Source of the DNA: Mytilus edulis
Taxonomy: Eukaryota > Mollusca > Bivalvia > Mytilida > Mytilidae
Direction of reading: 5' to 3'
DNA length: 64,000 nt
Assembly: GCF_963676685.1 (NCBI RefSeq)
Contig: NC_092345.1
Span: forward strand, 85,811,592-85,875,591
A model generated the notes under the pieces. The model saw nothing but the letters and a program-made list of their open reading frames with translations, ran no database searches and had not been told where the DNA came from. The position numbers were made by a program, and so were the translations under genes. Below are positions 11,530 to 23,290 of this stretch, piece by piece. How positions within the stretch are numbered: position 1 is the first letter of the stretch; each line of letters opens with the position of its first letter.

Positions 11530-11989
11530 GTAAGATATTATCTAAATTGTTACCAATGTTGCGTGGCATGCATTTAAATTTGCTAAAATAAGAGTGGTTA
11601 ATATCATCTTATACTACATTCAGTCTTTTGAGAGGTTTTGTTAAGCGCAAACATACTTGAATTCTGTATGACTTTTTTTTTATTGAACCCGGATATCTCT
11701 ATATTAAAAATATTTTCCCTAAAAAATATGTCTAGATACCGCTATATGTGTCATTCATTAAACATTTTCATTTAGCAGTGTTTGCAAGAGCAATAATTGA
11801 TTGCCTTTAAATTCTCAATGAAACGTTTTGATGTATGAAAATTGACATATTTTAATACATCAAATGTAGTTCCATTTATACGATTAAGATATTTATGGAT
11901 TAAACAATGTATTTTGTTTGATTTTCAGAAAAACACTCCTTTCAATAAACTATTGCGATTTACTTTCAGAAAAAAACAACAACTTCAAG

Positions 11990-13708
11990 ATGAAGCTTGC
12001 TTTTGCTCTATTGTTGGTGCTACCAGTTGTATTTTCTATGCCACAGAAAAGACTTGTTTTTGGTGAGTGCTGACCGGGCTGTATTTTTGTCAACAAACAT
12101 ATTTTATTCAAAATTATAAAACCCGTTATAACAGGTGAATATTTAAACTGCAAGCAGTTTAACATGCCGAAACTTCTTGGGAAAACTGATAACTCAGAGT
12201 AAAAGATAGAAATTTCTAACACTTTCACATATTTGAAAATTACATTGACAGAAAAAAAAATCTATTTGTATTCAAAGGATAATTCATGATTCAACACAAG
12301 TTATATATAATAGTATACATATTAAATATAACGTTTGATGGTTTTGATTAAAAGGTTTTCAGATACTTTATTATAAACCGATGATAAAAAACAATAGTCT
12401 AAGAAAGTTGTGCTAGAATTTCTTTTCTATTTTAGATACTTTATTCCAAGCTGGTGAACTGAAAACTTTAGTAGATGGGATTGTAGGAACATTAGGTACA
12501 GATGCCACTGAACAAGCATGTGAAGCCGAATGCCACACACTCATCCAAACAGATCATCTCCTTCAATTCGGATGTCCATTGGTTTGTAAAAGGTAAACAT
12601 ATTCTGCGTTTATCCAACCATCACCAATATAGAAGAGGTTGTTTATTTTTATGTTAAATTACAGATGTTAAATTTTCAATATTTCTTGTCTATTCAAGCT
12701 TTCAATGAATCGGACATGTATGTATTTCTGAAGATTTAAAAATTTCTCAAAGTACACTTAAATATTTTTTTCCTATACATTGTCATTTATCTTTGTCCTT
12801 GTCGTTTGAGATAAATGAATTTTAACCTACAGAAAACTTTAAATACTTTTTAGCTCATGAAAGTACAAGACATAGTTTAAATGAATAACATCAAGTGTTA
12901 TATGTACTATAGATATTTCTGGAAAGCCATATATCATAATCCAATAGTTTGGAATACAAAATATATACATTTTTTAATTAACAAAATTTAAAACATAAGT
13001 CCAAAATAGAACAGACAGAATCTGTTAAGACCTACTCTAAATGAATCATTTAGACTCAAGGGAAATTTATCATATCCTTTTATTAGCATGCTAACAATTT
13101 TATTTATTAACAAGTTGAGCATGTCGTGAATATCAAGCTAAAGTAACATGCTTCTTAGAAGAAAACAATATGGTACATTTACTTACAATTAAAGGCTGAA
13201 TAGTTGATATTATATAGAATGAATAACACGAATTATCAAAAATCGTAGACGGAACAATATACCACTCAAACAACTTACACACATCTTCACAGACAAAAAG
13301 ACGAGCAAACAAAACCAAACAATCATATACCATATGATGTATGTCAATATAATCATACCAACATGTTACCCACTTACTTTTACAATGAAAGTTAAACGGA
13401 ATATGATATGACAAGCAAGGTCAAAGTGTTCTTGCTACTACAGCTACCTTATTTTCCCACAGCTGTTGGTTGAATACTGCCACGTGAGAAAGCAACAGCA
13501 TAATAAAAAAAAACACTCAGTTTTCCTTTACTTAAAAATAAATATAAGAGTAACATATGATCCACACACCTTCAACGGAAAATAATATAAATTAAATATA
13601 TTATATTTTGTTTTGTTTTGTTCATCAAAACATTAATTGCTTTATATTTACAGTTTACAGAGTCTGGCTCACCGTTTTGGACATGCCACAGCTGCACCAG
13701 CTGTTTAA
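11990..13708 (+). CDS. Secreted four-cysteine hairpin peptide, copy 1 (divergent)
   Basis: Predicted 94-residue secreted peptide of unknown function, the most divergent of five paralogues. Coding exons are 11990-12062, 12436-12592 and 13654-13708, with GT-AG introns after codon positions 1 and 2. A signal peptide (residues 1-16, MKLAFALLLVLPVVFS) is followed by MPQKR with a dibasic cleavage site, an acidic helical stretch (GELKTLVDGIVGTLG), a cysteine module C-x3-C-x13-C-x3-C and the tail SLAHRFGHATAAPAV. The start is the first ATG after the acceptor at 11969 and is conserved in all copies. Intron 2 is only 373 bp against 1.8-3.4 kb elsewhere, and little flanking sequence is shared, so this copy predates the 10-kb tandem units. 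The Met before PQKR (Thr elsewhere) and the Leu in exon 4 (Phe elsewhere) are copy-specific. The spacing suggests an alpha-helical hairpin, but function and family are unknown. Confidence 0.85.
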
Positions 13709-13716
13709 TTACTGAA

Positions 13717-13722
13717 AATAAA
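13717..13722 (+). terminator. Polyadenylation signal, gene copy 1
   Basis: AATAAA 9 bases after the TAA stop, in the same place relative to the stop in all five copies. Confidence 0.75.
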
Positions 13723-15890
13723 TCTATAAGATTTACAACATATTGGGTTTTTTTTAATGAATAATTTTACATAAGTTCATCCAGAGTATTGTACTCTACG
13801 TGTTGCTAAAAATTTTGTTTCTTTGTGTAAAATACCCTGTTTTTGTCTTGCCGTCTTTTTCTATTGGTCACGGCGTTTTGCTGTTGTTTTTTGTTGCTCC
13901 TTTGGTATTGTTTTCCTCTCGTCTTTTTTCAAAGACCATTTTCCATAGACAATATCAAAAATATTTAGCCTATTACAATTATACATCATGTGCACAAGCT
14001 TAAATCTTTTGTTCCACCCTTAAACATTTTCGTGGTTGATCTCTATGTCACAAGCAATAGTATTGTCAATATAAAAATAAGGAGATTTGGTATGACCGCC
14101 AAAGAGACAACTTTACATCAAAGTTCAAATGAAGTGAAATTAAACAACAGCAGGCAACCATGCGGACTCCAACAATGAGAAAACCTTATACTAATTGGTC
14201 GACAATTAAAGCCAGTTTGTTTCCGACTATATAATTTGAATAACCTTTTACTATCTTATGCCTCACTTTAAAAGTAAAGAGATTTGCCTTTCTTTGTTAA
14301 ACTTTTATGCGAATTTCAATTAATTCCTTGGTATAACAAAGACCAAAGTCGTCCATCTATATAAAGGCCTATTATTTTGACTTTCTACAATTACTTTACA
14401 GATTGACAAGGGAACATATGAGTACTTTTGACGATCAGTAATGTTGGTTTTAGTTTGTTTTTTTATCTTTCGAGTGTTGACTATTGAACACCGGTATGGT
14501 ACTGATGTCTTTTTTTTTTATTAATGGTCAAATTTATAAGATATGCCTTGCAAACAACGAACATGAGCTGCCTATTTTTTTTTAGTTTTAAAGGAAATAT
14601 GGCAAACTTGATTATTTCTATATAATTTCGAAAGATTGTCTTCCAAATTTTTGTTTTCTTGATTTTCTGATACATACCTTCTTATTTTCAGATTTGTATT
14701 ATCAGGTTATGTGTGTATTGCATAATGAAATAATTCTCTCATTTTTATTTATCACTCATTGTAAAAATCAATCTCTATTGAAAATCTTAGTTATATTTTT
14801 TGATTTTCTTATTAGATAAAGATGAGTTTTGTTATATCGAGGGATGTCAAAAGATCTGAAATTTAATACTCGAGTTTTCGGTCATGATACTTGCAATTAC
14901 TCGAATACTCGAATAAATCTCTAATATTGTGTGCAAAATATTGTTTTTGTTCTTGGAAAATTAGGATGCTGAACTTTTGTTATTATTTTCATATGATGAC
15001 ATCTTACCTATTATCGAAGACATCAAACTTTATGACTATGAAATATAACTGTATCCATGGGAGTGTGTATCGCTCCGTTTTTGTGATGGCTAATTGAACA
15101 ATGAATTCTGTTCACCGTTTTACAAAACTCATATCAGAATAGTAATTATTGCTTCTGTATATGTGTTCATGTATCAGGTAAAACATGACAATAACAACAC
15201 CAATATGTTAAAGAATGTCCTACTTCACGAGAAATTTGTATCAATAGTTCCTGTGGGTTTCGTAATTTTGATATAATGACTTGTCCGATAATTTGTGAAC
15301 ACAATAATGGTCTTCATATTACTTGTACAAAACTATGTTTATTTATAAATTAATGAAAAACATAGGTTCATATAACAATTGATTACATTGAATGTTTTTC
15401 TCACACCATCACGTTTTCAAAAAACTCTTGAATAACGATCAAAGGTAAGTTTACGGCTTGTTAATTATTGATTCATGTATCACAGTCTTCTTCCGTGTAA
15501 AAACACCATAACAGTTGCATGGGATGCTCTTTTTTCTTTGGCCTAAGAAAATAGAAATATTGGCCTAAGATTAGTTTTTCGAACAAGGAAATGTTAAATC
15601 GAGGTTATATAAAAGAACGTATTGACCTTTGTCTAAAACAGTTCATCGGAAGATACCAAGACGATATCGATGAAGATCCCGTATCAAGTTCACAACTAAT
15701 ACATGATGGTCGTGAAGTATAGCTGTTAGGTACTGAAGTTGTTTATTACTACGTGTTATAGTTTTTTTTTGCCTTTGTATATTTCAAACTTTACTCTTTA
15801 ATCTATTTTTTGTAATATTCTTTTAGCTTAGCTCAGTATTCATGCATCCCGCCTTGATGTTATTGTGCTATGGACTTTTTTGTATTATTA
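13723..15890. other. Intergenic DNA with one dispersed repeat
   Basis: The first 100 bp (CATAAGTTCATCCA ... CTACGTGTT) resemble the 3' flank of the other gene copies. 14065-14178 is a diverged GATGTGG-type repeat (CAAAGAGACAACTTTACATC). The rest is AT-rich with no supported gene; several open frames of 60-68 codons here have no conserved features. Confidence 0.5.
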
Positions 15891-17095
15891 GGTCTTTCCA
15901 CTTTTCTGTGGAAAGACCTATTGTTTTTCTTCTGATTATTTTTTTTTTTTCGCCCGCCTAATTTTGTTCTTGGAATAAACATTTGTTTCGCAATATGTCG
16001 CTTAGATATTTGGTATATGATATCGAACAGTTTATGCGCTTTTGAAATTTACCCTGCGTAAACGAATACTTTTCTTTGTAGGAGTTATCTCCCCAAACAC
16101 TGTTTTCCTTGTTAGCGCATCTCCTTCGCAACCGTAAAAGATTATGACAAATTTATTTTACAAAATTGCTCGTTATATCCTTCGCATGATTTGTCCTATT
16201 TTGACCGAAGCGATATGACCGCTCCATATGAGAGTTATTTCCCCTTATGCATCTGATATAAGTGATATGAATTTCTATCTTATAAATCATAAGTGATAGA
16301 GACCTAGGATCTTTTGATTTGAGGTCCTTGGTCCCAAAAAATGAAAATTAGGTCAAGGTCAAAGGTCAAGGTCATATTCTAATATTTGAATTTGGCTTAT
16401 TTTCACTTATATCCAAAGACTGTATAAGATATCAACAAATTATTTTTACTAAATTGTTAGTTGCGACATGTCGTAAGATGTAAATTTTGATTGCAAGCGT
16501 ACGTTGAATGTAAAAGGGAGTTTTCTCCCCTCTTGTATTTAAAAATACGCGTTTGGTGATATAACTCATTAACTAAATATAATAAAGACCTATGGTCTTT
16601 TGATTTGAGGTCCTTGGTTTATGACCTTGAAATTGATCTCAAGGTCATAGCTTAATTTGACGTTCTAGATTTTGACCTTTGCTTTTATTCTATATGTATA
16701 CATGATAAAGATATACAACTTTTAGAAAAAGGTATCAAACCATTTAACCTTGTAAAAAACAACCGGAAGTGACCTTTTGTAAACCGGAAATAGCTATTTT
16801 TTTGTACTTTATTAATATAAAAGTATATAGAACCAGATATTTTTGGAATCAGTGTCAAGTAAATATTCAAATATAATCGGAAGTAACATTTTTCAAACCG
16901 GAAGTAACAAATTATCTCCCTTATTTAAAAAAAATGTATGGAAACAATATATTTTTGGAATCAGCTTACTAGGAGCTATCATTTGACAATTGAAATGAAA
17001 TTTTAAACTTAGTTTCACAACTTTTCATATCAAAATACATTGTTTTGATGGAAAGACCTTCAATTGTTCTCTGAACAATTGGTTTTTAATTTATT
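15891..17095. repeat. 1.15-kb repeat, first tandem copy, with terminal hairpins
   Basis: Begins with a perfect hairpin, GGTCTTTCCAC-TTTTCT-GTGGAAAGACC, at 15891-15919. It ends near GGAAAGACC and a second hairpin CAATTGTTC-TCT-GAACAATTG at 17061-17081. It is repeated at an offset of 1152 bp with few differences. Inside are AGGTCA half-sites at 16350-16374 (four in direct array), an inverted pair TGACCTTGA/TCAAGGTCA at 16622-16647, and several AACCGGAAGT motifs. It has no reading frame of note and is probably a nonautonomous mobile element. Confidence 0.8.
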
Positions 17096-18240
17096 TTTTT
17101 TTCTTCCGCCTAATTTTGCTCTTGCGATAAACATTTGTTTCGCAATATGTCGCTTAGATATTTGGTATATGATATCGAACAGTTTATGCACTTTTGAAAT
17201 TTACCCTGCGTAAACGAATACTTTTCTTTGTAGGAGTTATCTCCCCAAACACTGTTTTCCTTGTTAGCGCATCTCCTTCGCAACCGTAAAAGATTATGAC
17301 AAATTTATTTTACAAAATTGCTCGTTATATCCTTCGCATGATTTGTCCTATTTTGACCGAAGTGATATGACCGCTCCATATGAGAGTTATTTCCCCTTAT
17401 GCATCTGATATAAATGATATGAATTTCTATCTTATAAATCATAAGTGATAGAGACCTAGGATCTTTTGATTTGAGGTCCTTGGTCCCAAAAAATGAAAAT
17501 TAGGTCAAGGTCAAAGGTCAAGGTCATATTCTAATATTTGAATTTGGCTTATTTTCACTTATATCCAAAGACTGTATAAGATATCAACAAATTATTTTTA
17601 CTAAATTGTTAGTTGCGACATGTCGTAAGATGTAAATTTTGATTGCAAGCGTACGTTGAATGTAAAAGGGAGTTTTCTCCCCACTTGTATTTAAAAATAC
17701 GCGTTTGGTGATATAACTCATTAACTAAATATAATAAAGACCTATGGTCTTTTGATTTGAGGTCCTTGGTTTATGACCTTGAAACTGATCTCAAGGTCAT
17801 AGCTTAATTTGACGTTCTAGATTTTGACCTTTGCTTTTATTCTATATGTATACATGATAAAGATATACAACTTTTAGTAAAAGATATCAAACCATTTAAC
17901 CTTGTAAAAAACAACCGGAAGTGACCTTTTGTAAACCGGAAATAGCTATTTTTTTGTACTTTTTAAGATAAAAGTATATAGAACCAGATATTTTTGGAAT
18001 CAGTGTCAAGTAAATATTCAAATATAATCGGAAGTAACATTTTTCAAACCGGAAGTAACAAATTATCTCCCTTATTTAAATAAAATGTATGGAAACAATT
18101 TATTTTTGGAATCAGCTTAATAGGAGCTATCATTTGACGATTGAAATGACATTTTAAACTTAGTTTCACAACTTTTCATATCAAAATACATTGTTTTGAT
18201 GGAAAGACCTTCAATTGTTCTCTGAACAATTGGTTTTTAA
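17096..18240. repeat. 1.15-kb repeat, second tandem copy
   Basis: Nearly identical to the preceding unit from the GCCTAATTTTG motif onward, with scattered substitutions. It lacks the 5' GGTCTTTCC hairpin, so the pair reads head, body, body, and each body ends with the CAATTGTTC hairpin (here 18212-18232). The AGGTCA array is at 17502-17526 and the inverted pair starts at 17774. Confidence 0.8.
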
Positions 18241-18943
18241 TTGTCTTTTATTTTCCTTATACGATTTGTCTTTACAGGGTATATATTCCCTTTTGTATTT
18301 CTTTGTTGAAATAGTTTTTTGTTTTTATAGTGATTACGATTATACCACAATGTTTTGATGTAAATGTAATTGATTTCTTTGCATACACGTGAGCGGTTCA
18401 GCTAGCTATAAAACAAGGTTTAATCCATCGTTTTCTACATAAGGAAATGTCCGTTCCAATTCAGATATATGATAGTTGTTTCCCATTCGTTTGATGTGTT
18501 TGCGCTATTTATTTTGCCATTTGATAAAGGACTTTCCGATTTGAATTTTCCTTGGATTATGGTATTTTTGTTATTCTACTTTATAAAATCAAAAATATCA
18601 ATCTTTACTAAACTTGGTTGTGTAATACAAAAAGGAGCAACATTTTGGGTTTAACTTGCACCAAACTAACCTTGATAATTGCCCTATTGATGTTTGTTTC
18701 CTGTTGAACATAAGACCACAGTGACTATATTTTACTTAAATTATTGAAAAAGTTTTGTTTCCAGAAAATATATATTTTGAACCACTAAATTGTCAACCTC
18801 CCTTTTGCATGTTTTGGTGGATTGTACGACTTTTGGTCGACTTATTGATTGGATCAAAATTATAGGGCACGGTAGTGATTAGTAGAGAGTTATTTTGGCA
18901 AATATTCGGTTGTCACAGTATATAAGTTCCGTCATAATATTAA
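18241..18943. other. AT-rich DNA, nothing recognised
   Basis: No supported gene or repeat. A short AGCGGTTCAGCTAGCTATAA segment near 18390 resembles the arm of the foldback element at 6964-7164 but is too short to assign. Confidence 0.4.
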
Positions 18944-19103
18944 TTCCAAAGATAATTTATTATGTAACAAAAGTTTCAATTGGAATTTTTGTTATGTGAT
19001 ATTTATTCCATCAGCATAATAAAATGACCGATGCCTCAGAATTTTTATCACATAAAACAAATTCCAATAGGATGTTTTATTACATAATAAATTATCTTTG
19101 GAA
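18944..19103. mobile_element. 160-bp element with 24-bp perfect terminal inverted repeats
   Basis: TTCCAAAGATAATTTATTAT at 18944 is matched exactly by its reverse complement ending at 19103, 24 bp on each side. Inner arms around AATTCCAATAGG also partly pair. It is a MITE-like or foldback structure without coding capacity. Confidence 0.75.
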
Positions 19104-19197
19104 TAAACATTAGGGTAGAAATTTTATCTTATGACTGGTATAACATTTTGACTTTTATCACTTTGACATATCACTCATTAAAATGAAAAAAAGGAAA

Positions 19198-19290
19198 AAA
19201 TCTTATGTAATAATTATTCCGATTGGAAAAAATATTATGTAATATATATTCCGATTGGAAAAAAATATTATATAATATCTTTTCCGACCC
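19198..19290. repeat. Short tandem repeat of about 33 bp
   Basis: Three imperfect head-to-tail copies built from ATTATGTAATA and ATTCCGATTGGAAAAAA. The TTCC and TTATGTAA words echo the ends of the neighbouring foldback element, so it may derive from it. Confidence 0.65.
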
Positions 19291-20823
19291 AAAAATATTA
19301 CCATATTCTATCCATAACTAATGCCGGATTGGAAAATTGGTATTTACAATTATTATAAGAACAGGTATCGTGAATATGGAAAAGAAATGTTCCCAATCTT
19401 GAAGATATTATTTCTGAATTGTCCACAATTACTGGTATGCATATTTTACCTTTAAATGATATTTTCTCATAAGAATTAACATTTATATTTCACAGCTGAA
19501 CTTGTTAACATATTTAGTTACCTTCAACATATGTTCCATCATTAAGAACATAAATATTTTCTCATACTCATCAGCCTCTATATTTCAGTATACATTCAGG
19601 TGTTGTGTACGTAAAATAAATTCATAAAGAAATCTTTTCTGATCACATTCCTATACCCTGTTGAGCCATATAGTTTGGGACCTCCTCGGAAACATTTTTC
19701 TTCTAACGTTTCAAAATTTATTCCTATGAAAAATAACCTCTGCTTATGCTTTATGATTACGTGCATTTTACTGCAAAATTTATAGATTAAGTTAAGCTTG
19801 GTTTAAGTCCAATGGAAAGTATTTCGTATTATGTTTATGCCAAGAACACAGTAAAAATCATACAATTAATAAGTTCTGAAAGGAAGGGGGACTCGGCAGA
19901 AGAGAATGCATTACTGTATTGCAAATAGAGCGAGAGATTTTGACTAGCAACAGATCACCAACGGAACTTTTAATCAGTTGAGGCAAGAATTCAACTTGTG
20001 CAAAGAGTCTGGTGCCCACCATTGTGTCTTTAAACATCTCAGACAGACAAGCACACGTACAGCTCAATGGTTTTTATGCTAGACGAACAAAAAATCTAAG
20101 CCGTACTCTCTTTAGTTATCCAGCAAATAGGGCAGATCATAATTTTAAAAATTGAAATCGTGAAGTATCTAATATTGAAGAACAATTATTCCAAAAAGAT
20201 CACCAAACAACAGCTTCTTGACCTATGCACGAAATCAAAATCTTAGACCTTTATGTAAAAGCTTTGTAAATTAATTATTGCGGTTGTGAAATAGATATCG
20301 CCCAGCAATACATATAGATATATCAGTGTTATTTGGCACACTGTAATTCTTGATCATCATAAGAAACACATCCATGTTGTACAAAAGGTCCTGGTCTTTT
20401 AGGTTTAGATGGTTGGGTGGTTTACTCTTTTAATCCACTTTTTACGGCAGAGGTCTATAATCAAGTTGTCGTTGTGATCATGTATAAAGTCCCTTTTTCC
20501 TTTTATGGATTTGGAGTTTCTATTTCTACAACTTCCCTTTCATATTTTATTTCCTGTTGGATGCCTATATGTATCAAGTTTTTTGAATACCACATTATCT
20601 TTGTTCCATTAACATTTGAACTTATTAACAAAAGCTTTATTATGAAATCGATGTCTGTGTAAACACATCTTGAACACACCCTGTTTAATCTTTTGACATA
20701 ATTTCCAAGTATAAAGTGATTGATTTGTTGTGTGTATACTGTTGTATCAAAACCTTGAACTTCGTGTAATGCTAAACTGGTTTGCACTTTTATCCGTTCG
20801 TTGACTCAATGTAACTGCTTATA
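19291..20823. other. Intergenic DNA, nothing recognised
   Basis: No conserved protein, exon or repeat could be supported. Open frames of 69-94 codons on both strands here overlap one another and lack recognisable features. Confidence 0.4.
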
Positions 20824-21798
20824 TCTATACTATTAAACGAGAAGACCTCATTTTGTGTGTCGCTTCTCTTCTTTCCACAATAAATTAATCATCATGCCTC
20901 TATGTCCTATAGGTACATGGCATAGTCGCATTTGTCATCCATTCATATGATTATTCAGATGGAGTTATTTTGGGAGAAAAACGAGAAAAAAAGCGTCCGG
21001 ATATTATTTCCGACATTGGACGAAATTTGAAGTCATATTAGACTTCCGGTTTGCGTTTTCTTTATACTTTGAACATACATATTAAATACGAATAAAGAGT
21101 ATTTTCTATCTGATATCATTTTTAAGTTAACTGTCCGCGGCGGTCACAGAGTTTATCAATTGAGATAGTCTGTATAGTATATCAATGACCGCTGGTCCGT
21201 GGATCGATTGGTAAAGTGAGAATTGAAAGTAAAAAAACAAATAGACTTTATTTATAGTAATGAATGTACATACTATACAGATAAGCGCTAAAATTATCCA
21301 TGTGTTATTAAAAATTAAAAGAAACCAAAGGAGAATTTTTGGGGAAAAAAGGAGGAGACGGGCTAGAAAAGATATCTTTTCTGAAATTCCTTAAATCTTT
21401 TACAAAAATTTATTGATTCAATAAAAGAAGATGTGGTATGTTTGCCAAAGAGACAGCTCTCCACAAGAGACAAAAATGACACAGCAATTAACAACTATAG
21501 GTCACCGTACGGCCTTCAACAATGAGCAAAGCCCATATCCCATAGTCAGCTATAAAAGGCCCCTAAATGACAATGTAAAACAATTCTAACGAGAAAACTA
21601 ACGGTCTTATCTATGTAAAAAAATATGAACGAAAAACATATATGTAACACGTAAACAAACGCCAACCACTATTTACAGGCTCCTGACTTGCATGTTCATA
21701 ATATACTAAATATATGTTCACACTGTAATGAATAGAAAAACACTTTACATACTTTCAACCACGCTCTGAATGCCCGTGATTTCGCGGGTGTGTTCTAG
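20824..21798 (+). mobile_element. Nonautonomous Helitron (975 bp)
   Basis: Starts 5'-TCTATACTATTAAACGAGAA and ends with a short hairpin (CCCGTGATTTCGCGGG) followed by TGTGTTCTAG-3'. It sits between a host A (20823) and T (21799). A 5' TC, a 3' hairpin then CTAG, and A/T insertion without target duplication define Helitrons. The same ends, inverted, bound 56463-57792. There is no Rep/helicase frame. A GATGTGG-type repeat and a Penelope-tail-like stretch (21425-21690, to GGCTCCTGACTTG) are carried inside. Confidence 0.85.
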
Positions 21799-21965
21799 TT
21801 GTCATTTAAATAAGTGACATCCTCAGCTTTAGAAAATATGAAACCTTCAGTTCTTCTTAGTGCCGAATTAAAATAAAGACTTGGTTTTATTTTTTTTTGG
21901 TCTTTGCTTCTTGAATAATGGTCCTTTGGCGCAATGCTACTTTTTTTCTCTGGAATCTAGTTAGA

Positions 21966-23290
21966 AGACGGGCTTCAAAGTTATTGTGAAACTGCCTATT
22001 CAAGAGGTGGCGTGAATCAGATGTGGATACCTAAAAATCCCAAAGATCTTTTAGAGTACATGCAATTTAACTCTCTTTTATCTTGTAATAGTATTACTGT
22101 AAAACATTTGACTTTTCTACACTTTACACAAGTATTTCACATTCCAAACTAAAAGACAAATTGAAAGAGTTGGTATTGCTTTGTTTCATAAAAAAGAATG
22201 GCCAACGTAGATACAAGTATCTTGTCTTAGGGAGGGATAAAACCTACTTTGTAAAGGATCACTCTGATTCAAACAAAAAGTTCACTGAAACTGACATTAT
22301 CAAGATGCTTGATTTCTTGATTGACAACATATTTGTTACGTTCTAAAGAAGGACGTGTTTTCACCACGTCGGTATTCCAATGGGAACAAATTGTGCCCCT
22401 CTCCTTGCCGACTTGTTTCTTTATTATTATGAGGTTGACTTCATACAGGAACTTCTTAGGAAGACAGATAAGAAGTTAACGACAACCTTTAACTCTACGT
22501 TCCGCTATATAGATGATGTTCGTTTACTAAATAATTCCAAATTTGGTGACCATGTGGAACGCATCTATTCCATCGAACTGGAGATAAAATATACTATAGA
22601 TACAGTTAATTCGGCCTTACATCTTGACTTACATCTAGAAATTGACAATGAGGGTCGGTTGAAAAAAAACTTTACGACAAAAGAGATGATTTCAGCTTTC
22701 CAATTGTGAACTTTCCATTTCTTAGTAGCAACGTTACAGCAGCACCTCATACGGGGTAGATATCTCCCAATTGATACGGTATTCCCGTGCTTGCATATCC
22801 TATCATGATTTTCTTGATAGAGGGTTGCTGCTCAAAAGGAAGCTTATAAAACAAGAGTTCCAAATGGTGAAGTTGAAATCATCCCTTCGTAAATTTCACG
22901 GACGTCATCACGAGTTGGTTGACCGTGATGGAATAAGCGTTTCACAAATAATATCAGATATGTTCCTGACGTCGGAACTACAATCCCCTTTCCTTTCATG
23001 AATGTGACCTACCGAATTAGACTATTTACCGGATTTGTTATTACATAAGCAACACGACGGGTGTCACATGTGGAACAGGATCTTCTAACCCTTCCGGAGC
23101 ACCTAAGATCACCCCTAGTTTTTGGTGGGATTAGTGTTGCTTACTCTTTAGTTTTCTATGTTGTGTCGTGTGCACTATTGTTTGTCTGTATGTGTATTTT
23201 TCATTTTTAGACATGGCGTTGTCAGTTTATTTTCGATTTATGAGTTTGACTGTTCCTCTAGTATCTTTCGTCCCTCTTTTATATATGTTA
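21966..23290 (+). pseudogene. Decayed Penelope-like reverse transcriptase with 3' tail
   Basis: Fragment of a Penelope-like reverse transcriptase, inactive. In order: GLQSYCETAYSRGGVNQMW near 21968; FIKKNGQRRYKYLVLGRD at 22180; TDIIKMLDFLIDNIFVTF to 22345; MGTNCAPLLADLFLYYYE from 22380; the catalytic-type FRYIDD at about 22500; LDLHLEIDNEGRL at 22630; then YSRACISYHDFLDRGLLL and RDGISVSQIISDMF, ending near 23000. Stops or frame changes separate these blocks, for instance at 22344, 22707 and 22758. The noncoding tail (TGTCACATGTGGAACAGGAT, GGAGCACCTAAGAT) follows to about 23290. No GIY-YIG module follows the polymerase region, consistent with the permuted order seen at 51820-53291. It begins only about 170 bp after a Helitron end. 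Confidence 0.8.

Noticed and set aside
11950-12228. A 92-codon minus-strand frame over the signal-peptide exon of copy 1
   Set aside because: It is antisense to a conserved coding exon and has no counterpart in the other copies.
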